Positions 27,073 to 37,318 of a stretch of 64,000 nt of DNA are shown here, one piece after another. A model generated the notes under the pieces. It had not been told where the DNA came from, made no database searches, and saw nothing but the letters and a program-made list of their open reading frames with translations. Origin of the DNA: an uncultured Alphaproteobacteria bacterium (GTDB lineage Bacteria > Pseudomonadota > Alphaproteobacteria > Thalassobaculales > Thalassobaculaceae); assembly GCA_902629125.1 (NCBI GenBank), contig CACOPQ010000004.1:85854-149853 (forward strand), written 5' to 3'. Both the position numbers and the translations under genes were made by a program. Every line of letters starts with the position of its first letter. Within the stretch, counting starts at the first letter, position 1.

Positions 27073-28560
27073 ATGACCGAATTAAAAAAGTATGAAATTT
27101 TCATCAACGGGGAATGGAAAAAGCCAAATTCAGGAGAGTATCTGAAGAGTTATTATCCTTTTACGGGGAAAGAGTGGGCACTTATTCCTAGGTGTAACGA
27201 AACAGATGCGCACCTTGCTGTAAGCGCTGCTAAACAAGCAATGGAAGCTGATGAATGGCGGAGCTTAAATGCAACACAACGCGGTCATTTGTTGCGTAGA
27301 TTGGGCGATATAATCGGAGAACATGCAGAGCGCCTGGGCAAAATCGAAGTCCAGGATAATGGAAAATTGATCGCTGAGATGGGCATGCAGTGCAGCTACC
27401 TCCCACAATGGTTCTATTATTATGGTGGTTTGGCAGATAAAATAGAGGGCGCTGTTCTTCCAATCGATAAACCAGACACCTTTACCTATACACGCCATGA
27501 ACCACTTGGCGTTTGTGTAATGATAACTCCGTGGAACTCACCTCTTTTGCTACTTGCAATGAAATTGGCTCCAGCTCTTGCTGCAGGTAATGCGGTAGTT
27601 GTGAAACCCTCTGAATTTACGTCCGCATCAACACTTGAATTAGCGAACCTAGTTAAAGAGGCAGGGTTTCCAGATGGCGTTTTCAATGTAATAACCGGTT
27701 ACGGACCTGAGGTAGGTGAGGCTCTCGTGACACATCCAGATGTCGCGCGCGTCGCGTTTACTGGAGGTCCGATTAGCGGAGCAAATGTTTATGAGAAAGC
27801 GGCAGCGAGTCTTAAGAAAGTTAGTTTAGAGTTAGGCGGCAAGTCGCCAAATATCGTATTTGACGACTGCAACATCGAAAACGCTGTAAAAGGAGCTATT
27901 TCAGGTATCTTCGCCGCTTCCGGTCAAACTTGTATCGCGGGTTCGAGACTGCTTGTTCAAAAAACCATTCACAATGAGTTTACTGATAAGCTAGTAGAAT
28001 TTGCAAAAACTGCGAAAATAGGGGATCCTATGTTGCCTGACACGCAAGTCGGACCAGTTACAACTCAACCACAATTTCAAAAAATACTGGGATATATGGA
28101 TATAGCCCGCGAAGACGGTGCTGAATGTATACTTGGTGGTGGTAGACCAACTGACCCTGAATGCGCCGACGGTTGGTTCGTGGAACCAACTATCTTCGCA
28201 GGTGTAGATAATAAAATGCGCATTGCACAGGAAGAGGTCTTTGGTCCAGTCCTCTCTATTATCCCCTTCGAAGATGAGGATGAAGCTGTTGAGATTGCAA
28301 ATGACGTAATTTACGGACTAGCGTCTGGAATATGGACTGGCGACATCAGACGTGCAATGGAAATTCCAAAACGGATTAAGTCAGGTACTGTTTGGGTAAA
28401 CACATACAGAGCGTTAAGTTACATCGCTCCCTTCGGTGGCTATAAACAGTCCGGGTTAGGCCGAGAAAATGGGCAAAAAGCAATAGAAGAGTACATGCAA
28501 ACTAAGGCTGTCTGGATATCAACAGCAAAAGAGACACCAAATCCATTTATCATGCGTTAA
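27073..28560 (+). CDS. NAD(P)-dependent aldehyde dehydrogenase
   Basis: Class I/II-type aldehyde dehydrogenase of 495 residues. The active-site Glu is in LELGGKSPNIVFDD and the nucleophilic Cys in ASGQTCIAGSR; the cofactor loop follows MITPWNSPLLL, and the C-terminal EEVFGPVLSIIPF and FGGYKQSGLGRENG are standard. The GQTC(I)AGSR and YTRHEPLGVC details resemble betaine-aldehyde and hydroxymuconic-semialdehyde branches, but no substrate is assigned. A palindromic operator lies 56 nt upstream, hinting at metal or ligand control. Confidence 0.92.
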   Translation: MTELKKYEIFINGEWKKPNSGEYLKSYYPFTGKEWALIPRCNETDAHLAVSAAKQAMEADEWRSLNATQRGHLLRRLGDIIGEHAERLGKIEVQDNGKLIAEMGMQCSYLPQWFYYYGGLADKIEGAVLPIDKPDTFTYTRHEPLGVCVMITPWNSPLLLLAMKLAPALAAGNAVVVKPSEFTSASTLELANLVKEAGFPDGVFNVITGYGPEVGEALVTHPDVARVAFTGGPISGANVYEKAAASLKKVSLELGGKSPNIVFDDCNIENAVKGAISGIFAASGQTCIAGSRLLVQKTIHNEFTDKLVEFAKTAKIGDPMLPDTQVGPVTTQPQFQKILGYMDIAREDGAECILGGGRPTDPECADGWFVEPTIFAGVDNKMRIAQEEVFGPVLSIIPFEDEDEAVEIANDVIYGLASGIWTGDIRRAMEIPKRIKSGTVWVNTYRALSYIAPFGGYKQSGLGRENGQKAIEEYMQTKAVWISTAKETPNPFIMR

Positions 28561-28846
28561 ACTACATATTTTCTTAATTAAACAATATGACGCATCGCGA
28601 AGAGAAAACACTAACGAAACAAAATCGTTAGTTCATCGCAATGAGACACTAAAGACTACCGTTTGACGATTTGGAGAATATAGCTTGTTGAGCCATCCGA
28701 TCACTTTTATTTGATAAAAGACCGAATTTAACTAGATTTAGAAAATACGCACAACCATTTAATATCTAAAACCGACCCCTGCAATAATGAGAGCTAGCAA
28801 CTTTTACGGAAAAAATTCATTAGCATAGATCAGAAAGGAGAAAACA

Positions 28847-29086
28847 ATCACAAACGCTAATGAATACGGTTGTGGTAGCTAAGTAATCGGCAAGTGCGTG
28901 GGCTGGCACGCTCTATCGGAAATGAAATATCTTAAGAAAAAGGCAGAATATTTATCAAGGCAGGCTTCAAAATCAGAACAGCCCGCTGCATATTGGGTCC
29001 ATTTTAATAACAATATATCAACTAAAACTTTAACCTGTTTATGTTATCTGATCAGGCCCTTTCATGCCTTGCCTACCAAAAACTGA
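28847..29086 (+). pseudogene. Possible small-gene relic (start codon and one sense codon lost)
   Basis: AAAGGAG stands 6 nt before ATC, where ATG would be expected, and the frame reads TNANEYGCGS, TAA, then VIGKCVGWHALSEMKYLKKK and on to 29086. One start-codon change and one nonsense change would explain it. The family is not recognised. It overlaps the start of the next gene in another frame. The stretch 28561-28846 before it shows nothing. Confidence 0.25.
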
Positions 29087-30203
29087 CCCTATCAAACTAG
29101 CTAAACTGGACCCGATATTACTTCGTGCAAAAATTGATGTACCAGTTATTACTTCTTTTGGCATAATTTCTGAACGGACATCTTTATTGATTCGGGCCGA
29201 AGATATTGATGGCGCGGTCGGTTGGGGAGAGGTTTTTGGAAACTTTCCAACCCATGGCGCAGAAAATCGAAAACATATCCTTGAGGACTACATTGCCATA
29301 TTGGCGCTTTCTAAAAGCTGGAAATCACCTTTAGAAGCTTTTGACACAATTACAGCTAAAACACATGTTTTGACTTTACAATCCGGGGAACCAGGGCCCT
29401 TTGCACAGTCTATAGCCGGTCTAGACATCGCTCTTTGGGATCTAGCAGCTCGAAGAGTTAACATGCCATTGTGGAAGTTCCTAGGAGGAAAATGCAATTA
29501 TATATCAACTTACGCAAGTGGACTTAATCCGACTGGTTTTGAAAATATCGTGGAACAAAAAATTACTGAAGGATATAACGCCTTCAAAATTAAAGTTGGT
29601 TTTTGTCGAGAGGGAGATTTGCAATCTTTATCTAAAATAAGGAAGTTGATCGGCGATAGACGCCTTATGATTGACGTAAATCAAGGTTGGGATCTTGCAA
29701 CAGCACGAGAGAACTGGATTGCTTACTCAGAACACAATTTAGACTGGATAGAAGAACCTCTAGCAGCGGATAGTCCTCTTAGCGAATGGAAGGATCTGGC
29801 TTTACAACCAGGAGCCCCTATTGCTGCTGGCGAAAACTTGCTTGGCGATGAGCAATTTAATAATTATATCAATTCACAATGTTTTGGATTTTTACAACCT
29901 GACATGTGCAAGTGGGGCGGGTTTAGCAAGACCTTGCCGCTAGCAAGAAGATCCTTATCTCATGGAATAACATATTGCCCGCATTTTTTAGCAGGACCGA
30001 TCGGTTTGCTTGCTTCTGCACATAGTTTGGCGGCCGCCGGAGGCGATGGTTTATTAGAAATTGATGCCAATTTTAACCCTATCCGAGAAAACTTAGTCGA
30101 AGGCTTACCCAGCATAAAAAATGGCATTATGACTTTGAACGATGCTTCGGGACTAGGAATTTATCCGGACCCAAAATTTATTAAGAAATATGCTGTCACA
30201 TAG
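29064..30203 (+). CDS. Mandelate racemase/muconate lactonizing enzyme family (enolase superfamily)
   Basis: Mg-dependent enzyme of 379 residues that abstracts a proton alpha to a carboxylate. The capping domain comes first; the barrel then gives the catalytic lysines in FKIKVGF, the metal ligands Asp in MIDVNQGW, Glu in WIEEPL and Glu in AAGENLLG, and a C-terminal His in YCPHFLAG. The KxK pair and late His resemble the mandelate-racemase subgroup, i.e. a sugar-acid dehydratase or racemase. A cupin gene follows 130 nt downstream on the same strand. Confidence 0.9.
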   Translation: MPCLPKTDPIKLAKLDPILLRAKIDVPVITSFGIISERTSLLIRAEDIDGAVGWGEVFGNFPTHGAENRKHILEDYIAILALSKSWKSPLEAFDTITAKTHVLTLQSGEPGPFAQSIAGLDIALWDLAARRVNMPLWKFLGGKCNYISTYASGLNPTGFENIVEQKITEGYNAFKIKVGFCREGDLQSLSKIRKLIGDRRLMIDVNQGWDLATARENWIAYSEHNLDWIEEPLAADSPLSEWKDLALQPGAPIAAGENLLGDEQFNNYINSQCFGFLQPDMCKWGGFSKTLPLARRSLSHGITYCPHFLAGPIGLLASAHSLAAAGGDGLLEIDANFNPIRENLVEGLPSIKNGIMTLNDASGLGIYPDPKFIKKYAVT

Positions 30204-30332
30204 GTTCAAACAATAATTGTCCACGTCTTATATTCCAATTAAAGCAAGAATGGGCTAGGGTTTGAATCATCTTTATAAATAATCAAGATGTTACTGTAGG
30301 GAAACTACTTTTCAACTTTTATATTCTGGCCA

Positions 30333-30851
30333 ATGCAAATGCTCGACAAAGTTAAAAAGAATTACTCGCCTTTAGCACCTCAGGACATGACTGATGAATT
30401 ATTCTGGAAAGATGGTTTATCACCAAATGATGAAAGACTCTGGGTGCCTAACGGCCCAGGGCGATGGTCACGGCCCCTATGCCTCAATGTTAGTCAAGGA
30501 TATTGGGTTCACATAACCAAAGTAACAGAAGCCGGCATTGTGTCGAGACATCGTCATCCGGCACCCGTTCACGGCTTCGTAATTGAAGGAAAGTGGCGTT
30601 ATCTTGAGCGCGACTGGGAAGCAACCGCGGGAAGTTACCTATATGAACCCCCTGGCGATGTGCATACACTAGTTGTCGATGACGGCGAGAGTATGAAAAC
30701 CCTTTTCCATAACTCAGGGGCATTACTATACTGCGATGAAGATGGAGAAACGGTTGGCTCTACCGACGTATTTGATCGTGTACAAGCTGCTAGGAACCAT
30801 TTCGAAGAAGTGGGACTTGGAAGCGACTTTGTAAAACGCTTTATAAGATAG
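30333..30851 (+). CDS. Cupin-domain protein, dihydroxyacetophenone-dioxygenase-like
   Basis: The single cupin of 172 residues has metal-ligand histidines in SRHRHPAPVHGFVIEG and the second cupin motif YLYEPPGDVHTLVVDD. This arrangement and the ERDWEATAGSYLYEPP phrase recall the 2,4'-dihydroxyacetophenone dioxygenase/acetylacetone-cleaving family, which uses one non-haem Fe to split C-C bonds without a cosubstrate. The N-terminal start is uncertain (two close ATG codons at 30333 and 30339). Its position after the enolase-superfamily gene suggests a shared catabolic pathway. Confidence 0.8.
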   Translation: MQMLDKVKKNYSPLAPQDMTDELFWKDGLSPNDERLWVPNGPGRWSRPLCLNVSQGYWVHITKVTEAGIVSRHRHPAPVHGFVIEGKWRYLERDWEATAGSYLYEPPGDVHTLVVDDGESMKTLFHNSGALLYCDEDGETVGSTDVFDRVQAARNHFEEVGLGSDFVKRFIR

Positions 30852-30981
30852 TAAATTTTGGTTTATCTAAATTGCATTAAAGCCTTAGGACCAATCATAA
30901 ATTGGCTGATACCGAAAAGTGACATCAATTACATTAAATTCCAAACTAAATTGTTTTTTATCGAGCCTATCTTAGCGTACA

Positions 30982-32307
30982 ATGGCGTCTGAGAAAGAGC
31001 ACAGCAGCCAACGGCCTACGGTAACCATAAAAGAGTCTTATCGGTTTTTTACCCCTCTCATATTTATGGCCGAGTTGCATATGCTGTCTCATGCCATTAT
31101 ATCCGCCTTCCTCGCACGAATGCCGGATCCAGAACCAATTTTGGCCGCTTACAGTATCGCATTTTATTTACATGCGACACTAGGAAGCCCGGTATGGGCA
31201 TGCCAATTTGTTGCTATCTCATTCATAAAAGATAGAGCGTCAACATTAAGATTACTTATTTTTAGTTCGCAAACTTTTCTGTTAGTTGCGTGGTTCTGGG
31301 CTCTTATAGGTTTAACTCCCGTTGGGATTGCTTTTTTCGTAGAGATATTTGGAACGAGTATCGACGTTGCGAAAGAGGCACAGCTCTGTATTCTAATATC
31401 CACATTAATAGTGCCATGCGTTTTCTTCCGTTCAATAGCTTATGCTTTGTTGATGCTAAACAGACGTACAACCCTCGTGACACTTGGAACTTTAATAAGA
31501 CTTTTTGGTCTCTTTGGTATCTTGTTCGTCCTCCAAGGACAAACAACCGGCGCAACTGTTGGAATGATAGCGCTGGCAGGCTGCATTGCAATCGAGAGCG
31601 TTTATGCAACCTTGGCCGCTTTGAAGTATTATCTGCAACTGCCCAGTAAGAAGGGTGTACTACCAACATATACCGAGCTTTGGCGATTTGGCTGGCCCGT
31701 TATACTTATGCAGACAGCTGAAAGTGGTATAGCATTTACAATAAGTTTTTTTCTAGGGCGATTGCCACGCCCCGAACTTGCTATCGCGGGTTTTGGTGTT
31801 TTAGATGCTATGACACGTGTATTTTTAGGACCATTGCGAAATCTAACACAGGCTGTTCAAACACTAACCAAAAATGAATCCGATACAAAAGTGATAGGCA
31901 AATTTACTATTCATCTAGGAATTATATTTGGCGTTATTATGCTCTTGTTTCATATAGACGTCGTTCGAAATTTTGCATTGAAAGATATTATGGGCCTCTC
32001 ATCGTCACTGGCATCTTATATCACACCCGCTTTATTATTAACTCCAATTTTGGCATTGAGTATGACAGCTGCTGCTTTTACTCGTGGGCAGTTATTGGCA
32101 AGTCGTAAAACAACGACGATTGCTCTCGCTTCAGTAATTCGTATTGTGTCGGTCTGCCTTGTAGGTGTTGGCGCCCTGATATTTTATAATGCAAATGGAG
32201 CAGTTGTTGGAATTCTAGCACTCATAACTGCGTTCTCTAGTGAAACAATAATTTTGGGAGGACGTGTCATATATGCTTTGAAAGTTAAAGGTGGACTATT
32301 TAATTGA
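30982..32307 (+). CDS. Multi-pass transporter, MATE/ANK-like
   Basis: The 441-residue protein has about 12 hydrophobic segments, arranged as two similar halves. The first segment, FFTPLIFMAELHMLSHAIIS, with ARMPDPEPILAAYSIA, corresponds in the second half to FGWPVILMQTAESGIAFTIS and GRLPRPELAIAGFG. Internal two-fold repeats with a MATE-like start of each half point to the MATE/progressive-ankylosis (ANK) superfamily of exporters. Substrates range from drugs to pyrophosphate and cannot be predicted. It is on the same strand as the enolase-superfamily and cupin genes before it. Confidence 0.75.
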   Translation: MASEKEHSSQRPTVTIKESYRFFTPLIFMAELHMLSHAIISAFLARMPDPEPILAAYSIAFYLHATLGSPVWACQFVAISFIKDRASTLRLLIFSSQTFLLVAWFWALIGLTPVGIAFFVEIFGTSIDVAKEAQLCILISTLIVPCVFFRSIAYALLMLNRRTTLVTLGTLIRLFGLFGILFVLQGQTTGATVGMIALAGCIAIESVYATLAALKYYLQLPSKKGVLPTYTELWRFGWPVILMQTAESGIAFTISFFLGRLPRPELAIAGFGVLDAMTRVFLGPLRNLTQAVQTLTKNESDTKVIGKFTIHLGIIFGVIMLLFHIDVVRNFALKDIMGLSSSLASYITPALLLTPILALSMTAAAFTRGQLLASRKTTTIALASVIRIVSVCLVGVGALIFYNANGAVVGILALITAFSSETIILGGRVIYALKVKGGLFN

Positions 32308-32492
32308 AAACTCATGAGAGTTAATGGAGTTCAATTAATTATTAAAAAAAACCCGCTCTAACTCGCTATCCAGAGCTTAAATTTTTGAACTTAAATCTCT
32401 TCCCGTAATACAGGTGACAAACTATCCCCACGTACGATATATGATTAATCGTTAAAATTTCTTAGCGGCAGATTTTCAGATAGGGATGTACA

Positions 32493-34577
32493 ATGGGCTG
32501 GGCTATTGGTGTAGACGTTGGCGGAACATTTACTGACTTTTATTTACATAATAAAAACACGGGTTCATTCTACATCGGCAAGACACCATCGACGCCACAT
32601 AATCCAGCCGAGGCAGTTGTTACCGGATTATTAGCTGTATGTGAAAAACATAATGTTGCTTTGGAGAACATTAGCAGACTCTCTCACGGGACTACCGTTG
32701 GAACTAACACATTAATACAGAGGTCTGGCAGTAAGGTTGCATTGATTACGACTAAAGGATTTAAAGACCTTTTGGAGATAGGTCGCCAGACAAGACCTCA
32801 TATGTATAACCTACATAAGGATTTCCCCGCCCCTCTTGTAAATCGAGATCATAGGTTTGAACTATCTGAACGAATGGATTTTAATGGAGATGTTATCACT
32901 GCCCCTAATAAATCCGATATAGAGGAAGTCATTAATAAAATTATACAAAGTGAAGCAAAGGCGTGCGCACTTGGCTTTCTATTTTCTTTTATAAACCCCA
33001 AGCACGAAAGAGACGTAGCCAAACTGATAAGACAAAAAGCACCAGACCTCGTCATATCACTATCCAGCGAAGTACAACCTGAGTTTCGGGAATACGAAAG
33101 GTTATCAACCACTGTCCTTAACGCTTATTTACAGCCTGTCATGAGCGTTTACTTGAAAACTCTTGAGGATGGCGTAAAGAACAATCTTCCTAATGCAAAT
33201 ATTGGTATCAATCAATCAAACGGGGGACTTATGTCCCCGGAAAGAGCAAGACAATTTCCAGTCAGGACCGCTTTATCTGGCCCTGCAGCAGGAGCTGTTG
33301 GCGCCTCCTTTATTGCGCAGCAAGTCGGACGTAAAAATATAATCACTCTCGACATGGGAGGAACAAGCGCTGATGTAGCTATGATCCAGGACTTCAAGGT
33401 TTCAATTTCTTTTGATCGTGATGTTGCTGGTTTTCCGGTACGTCAACCATCAGTTGATGTCGAAACCGTTGGAGCAGGCGGTGGTTCAATAGCGTGGTTT
33501 GATCGCGATGATCTTTTAAAGGTAGGGCCAACGAGTGCTGGAGCTCATCCAGGACCAGCCTGCTATGGACTAGGAGGAACGTCGCCAACAGTAACTGATG
33601 CCAATCTAATATTGGGACGTCTTTCACCGAGAGGATTACTAGGTGGTAGTATGCAATTAGACCCTGATGCAGCAGTGAATGTATTTAAACCCATCGCAGA
33701 ACGTTTGGGCTTCAAACCAGAGCATACCGCACACGGGGTGTTAGGAATTGTGGTAGCAAATATGGTTCGAACAATCAGAACAATATCTGTAGAGAGAGGT
33801 TATGATCCGAGACAATGCGTTTTAATGCCATTTGGTGGTGCGGGCCCGTTACATGCTCGCGATGTCGCAATTAATTTAGGTATAAATGAAATGATAATTC
33901 CTGCCGCGCCGGGAATTGTTTGCGCTCAAGGTCTTTTAGTATCCGATCTAAAAGAAGATTTTGTTGTAAGTCGCCGCCTACCGCTAACTGACGAAAGTCT
34001 GTCGGAACTACAAAACATAATTCAAGACCTAGAAACGAGGGCAAGCGATTGGTTCGACAGGGAAAAGATAAAGTCGGATGTTAGAAATTTCAAGTTAGCC
34101 ATAGATGCAAGATATACCGGGCAAAATTTCGAACTTTCTGTGCCGCTGGCTGAAGGAAAAACAATTGAAGTTTCCAAACTTAATCAAGCCCACTCAATAC
34201 ATCAAAATTTTTGCGAGGTACATGAACTAGCTTATGGCTATGCAAGTGAAGCTGACCCAGTAGAAATAATCAACGTACGGCTTACAGCAATTGCAAAATT
34301 ATTTGAGTTTTCAACAAAAACTTCTGCAAATAATACCCCTCCCCCCCCAAAAGCGGATGGGAAAAGGCCGGTATTTTTTGAAAGCCCTGACAAACCAACA
34401 ATCGCTAAATGTTTCAATAGGACCTCCCTTGTTCCAGGACAAGAAATTCGCGGACCTGCGATTATTGAGCAATTAGATACAACAACGCCGGTATATCCTG
34501 GCGATATTGCTAAAGTCTCCGCTGATGGACACCTAATAATCTCTATCTCATCCAAAGGTGGCAAAAACGATGGATAA
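32493..34577 (+). CDS. Hydantoinase/oxoprolinase A subunit (HyuA-like)
   Basis: The second HyuA of the window has 694 residues. The phosphate motif DVGGTFTD lies at residues 8-15, followed by SHGTTVGTNTLIQR, QSNGGLMSPERARQFPV, GPAAGAVGA, LDMGGTSADVAM and GAGGGSIAWFD. It aligns throughout with the HyuA at 9297 but differs widely in sequence, so it probably serves another substrate. Near residue 612 a run of prolines (TPPPPKAD) marks a loop encoded by a C-rich run. Its end overlaps the hyuB start by 8 nt. Confidence 0.93.
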   Translation: MGWAIGVDVGGTFTDFYLHNKNTGSFYIGKTPSTPHNPAEAVVTGLLAVCEKHNVALENISRLSHGTTVGTNTLIQRSGSKVALITTKGFKDLLEIGRQTRPHMYNLHKDFPAPLVNRDHRFELSERMDFNGDVITAPNKSDIEEVINKIIQSEAKACALGFLFSFINPKHERDVAKLIRQKAPDLVISLSSEVQPEFREYERLSTTVLNAYLQPVMSVYLKTLEDGVKNNLPNANIGINQSNGGLMSPERARQFPVRTALSGPAAGAVGASFIAQQVGRKNIITLDMGGTSADVAMIQDFKVSISFDRDVAGFPVRQPSVDVETVGAGGGSIAWFDRDDLLKVGPTSAGAHPGPACYGLGGTSPTVTDANLILGRLSPRGLLGGSMQLDPDAAVNVFKPIAERLGFKPEHTAHGVLGIVVANMVRTIRTISVERGYDPRQCVLMPFGGAGPLHARDVAINLGINEMIIPAAPGIVCAQGLLVSDLKEDFVVSRRLPLTDESLSELQNIIQDLETRASDWFDREKIKSDVRNFKLAIDARYTGQNFELSVPLAEGKTIEVSKLNQAHSIHQNFCEVHELAYGYASEADPVEIINVRLTAIAKLFEFSTKTSANNTPPPPKADGKRPVFFESPDKPTIAKCFNRTSLVPGQEIRGPAIIEQLDTTTPVYPGDIAKVSADGHLIISISSKGGKNDG

Positions 34578-36246
34578 TGACAAAAACGAACTAGACCCAA
34601 TTAGCCTCGAAATTATTTCGAATGGATTACGCTCGATTACAGACGAATGTTTCGTTGCACTTACACGCTCCTCCTACTCAACCAATATCAAAGAACGAAA
34701 AGACCATTCTATAGCCATCGTAGATAAAGAAGGCAGGCTCGTCGTTCAAGCAGCGATGACTATTCCTCTACACATTGCCTCGATGCGCGGTTTAATGGAA
34801 TGTATACTTGAAAAATTCGATGGCGATATTAACGACGGAGACGTTTTTGTTGCAAACGACCCGCATACAGCGGGGGGAACCCATCTACCAGATATCAATT
34901 ACGCTATGCCAATATTTGTTGATGGTGAAATAGTCGCCTTTAGTTGCAATATCGCTCATCATGCCGATGTCGGCGGAATGGTCCCAGGCTCTATGGCAGG
35001 TGGGATGTCGGAAATATACCAAGAGGGTTTGAGAATTCCCGTGGTGAAACTTTTTCGCAAAGGAGAGTTACAGCAGGACATAATGGATATTCTTCTTTTG
35101 AATGTCCGAGTTCCTAATGAGCGTAGAGGTGACCACAACGCTCAAATAGCGGCGTGTCGTTTAGGGGCAAGACGTCTACTTGAAGTCATTAAAGAAAATG
35201 GCCTAGAGAACGTCTTATCTGCATTTGACCAAATTATTAGCAGAACAGCTAAAAGAATGCGTTTGGCCATCAGTGAGATACCTTCAGGCTCCTACTCGTT
35301 TGAAGATGTTATGGATGGAGATGGCATTGATACAACCAACATTCCCATATGTCTCAAAATAAATGTTTCAGGAGATAAAATAAATTTAGATTTCAGCGGT
35401 ACAAGCCAGCAAGTAGGAGGGAACATCAATACTACCTTCAATGCCGTGCAAGCTAGCGCATGTTATGCCTTGATTGCAGCGCTAGATTCCGAAATGCCTA
35501 GCAATCAGGGTATTTTAGATGTTGTAGAAATTAATATTGAACCAGGCACCCTACTGAATTCAGTGTTTCCAGCACCAGTTGCGGCGCGCGCTCATACCTG
35601 TCAAAGGGTCGTTGATGTTGTTCTGGGTGCTCTATCAAAAGCATTACCAGAAAACGTAATAGCCGCTGCTAATGGTGCCAACACAACAGCTGTGTTTTCT
35701 GGAATTGATCCTCGCACCAATCAGCCATATTTATATTTAGAAACATTGGGCGGTGGAATGGGAGCGAGAGCCCATAAAGATGGAAAAGACGGCGTTCAGG
35801 TTCATATCACTAATACCTCAAACCTTCCAGTTGAAGCTATCGAGCAGGAATACCCTCTTCGCGTAAGTGAATATTGTTTTATCGAGGATACCGGCGGCGC
35901 TGGAAAATATCGGGGCGGAATGGCTCTGCGACGCGTGGTTACACCCGTGAATCATACCTGTATCTTTAACGGTGCTGGTGAACGTTTTAGTAATAAACCT
36001 TGGGGACTTTTCGGTGGACAGGCTGGTGAGTCAGGCCAATTCTTGATGCGGAAAGAAAGAAAAGTGATACGGCTCGACGATAAACCCGAGGAAGTAAAGG
36101 TTTCTCCAGGGACATATATTATAGTGGAAACACCAGGTGCTGGTGGCTATGGCCCGCCCGCTGAACGATCCAAGGATCTAATAAATCAAGATCGTGAAAG
36201 TGGCAAGTTTTCAATTGAATATATTAACCATCACTATGAAAACTGA
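34570..36246 (+). CDS. Hydantoinase/oxoprolinase B subunit (HyuB-like)
   Basis: Partner of the preceding HyuA, 558 residues from ATG 34570, which overlaps the hyuA stop; an in-frame GTG at 34558 is possible. Motifs include ELDPISLEIISNGLRS, ANDPHTAGGTHLPDINY, SCNIAHHADVGGMVPGSMAG, SEIYQEGLRIPVV and the C-terminal ETPGAGGYGPPAER. The HHADVGG segment corresponds to the metal-binding region of the family. It is the closest of the three HyuB proteins to the ATP-dependent hydantoinase type, judged by motif spacing. Confidence 0.93.
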   Translation: MDNDKNELDPISLEIISNGLRSITDECFVALTRSSYSTNIKERKDHSIAIVDKEGRLVVQAAMTIPLHIASMRGLMECILEKFDGDINDGDVFVANDPHTAGGTHLPDINYAMPIFVDGEIVAFSCNIAHHADVGGMVPGSMAGGMSEIYQEGLRIPVVKLFRKGELQQDIMDILLLNVRVPNERRGDHNAQIAACRLGARRLLEVIKENGLENVLSAFDQIISRTAKRMRLAISEIPSGSYSFEDVMDGDGIDTTNIPICLKINVSGDKINLDFSGTSQQVGGNINTTFNAVQASACYALIAALDSEMPSNQGILDVVEINIEPGTLLNSVFPAPVAARAHTCQRVVDVVLGALSKALPENVIAAANGANTTAVFSGIDPRTNQPYLYLETLGGGMGARAHKDGKDGVQVHITNTSNLPVEAIEQEYPLRVSEYCFIEDTGGAGKYRGGMALRRVVTPVNHTCIFNGAGERFSNKPWGLFGGQAGESGQFLMRKERKVIRLDDKPEEVKVSPGTYIIVETPGAGGYGPPAERSKDLINQDRESGKFSIEYINHHYEN

Positions 36247-36359
36247 TACGTTATCAGTAAATTCATTTTAGGAATTACCTTGGTATTAAAACCGTCATTT
36301 GCGTAATCTATAGATCCTATCTAATTTTTGGCACTTAAATATTTGAAAAGGAGATACTT

Positions 36360-36659
36360 ATGGCTAAAGCTTATATTATAGCTCTTGTAAAATTTACTGA
36401 TAAAGATAGTTTTTTACAGAATTATGCATCTAAAGTTGCAGATGTTTTTTCCAAATATGACGGTCACTTTTTAGTCCGTAATTCCGAAGCATCACATAAA
36501 GAAGGACGGCCCTTTGATATTCACGTAATCGCCGAATTCTCAAGTCTAGATAAAGCAAATGAAGCTCTGGAAAGCCCTGAATATCTTGAGATAAAAAAGC
36601 ACAGAGTAGGTAATAGCGACACAGAGTATGGAACGTTTGTTGTCGTAGAAGGTTTATAG
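36360..36659 (+). CDS. DUF1330 family protein
   Basis: A protein of 99 residues with the DUF1330 pattern: an N-terminal strand AYIIALVKFTDKDSF, the helix NYASKVADVFSKYDGHFLVR, then HVIAEFSSLDKANEAL with the late strand. The fold is a dimeric alpha/beta barrel; function is unknown. AAGGAG lies 7 nt upstream. A decayed paralogue lies at 41028-41210. It converges on the complex I subunit relic, overlapping its end by 6 nt. Confidence 0.88.
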   Translation: MAKAYIIALVKFTDKDSFLQNYASKVADVFSKYDGHFLVRNSEASHKEGRPFDIHVIAEFSSLDKANEALESPEYLEIKKHRVGNSDTEYGTFVVVEGL

Positions 36660-36971
36660 AAATTTTATCTCAAGCCTACACCTAGCAGCTCTAACTAAAA
36701 AGTTAACGGCATAAGCTTTTAACTTCGGTTTAACTTCACGCGGTATTTGAGCTGTGTATTCTAGTGAATAGCGCTCGGCATAAGTTATTGCTTCTTCGTT
36801 TGCCCTGAAAGTCAATCTAATCTTATTAGTGGTATCGCTGCCGGAACTCCAATCCATTAGGGGGTTTGGTTAACTAGCAAAACTTTGCTTGTGCTCCAAC
36901 ATCCAGCCTTTTGTCCAAGTTTTCCCTAACTGCATCGCAATTTTACTAGGTCTTTAAATAATAACCCTCAT
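36654..36971 (-). pseudogene. NDUFS4-type complex I accessory subunit, killed by two stops
   Basis: One continuous frame from ATG 36971 matches the alphaproteobacterial/mitochondrial 18-kDa complex I subunit: RPSKIAMQLGKTW (family: RPAKTAMQSG), WMLEHK, PLMDWSSGSDT (family: PLMGWTSSGDT), IRLTFRANEEAITYAERYSL and KPKLKAYAVNF. TAA replaces a Tyr at codon 6 (family RIYRP), and TAA occurs again at codon 34. No indel is needed. The last 15 residues also diverge. The intact gene should be elsewhere, since complex I assembly normally uses it. It lies 58 bp from tRNA-Pro. Confidence 0.85.
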
Positions 36972-37029
36972 ACCATTCCCTAATATAAGATCTATGCACG
37001 GTATCAACTTTAAAGGCAGTCAATGAGGC

Positions 37030-37106
37030 TGGTCGGGGTGGACGGATTCGAACCGCCGACCCTCTGCTCCCAAAGCAGATGCGCTACCAGGCTGCGCTAC
37101 ACCCCG
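37030..37106 (-). tRNA. tRNA-Pro(TGG)
   Basis: Minus-strand 77-nt cloverleaf CGGGGTG...CACCCCG-ACCA with a full seven-base acceptor stem, encoded CCA, anticodon loop TTTGGGA (anticodon TGG) and T loop TTCGAAT. The first pair C1-G72 is the bacterial tRNA-Pro identity feature. It is the intact relative of the dead copies at 42615 and 44032. Confidence 0.96.
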
Positions 37107-37318
37107 ACTGCCCTATTCATAGGGAAAAAATCACAGCAAATCAAGCACTTACAAAAGTTTTTTATAATGATTACGAATTTAAGAGTCGAAAACCAACGTT
37201 AATAAAAAAAATACAATTATAACAATAATTTAACGATTATTCCTCAATACTCTCCTCTGCTCCAAAAAATCCGAAACCGGATAATTAATCGGACTTTTAT
37301 CGGACCTGTTTTTTTAGA

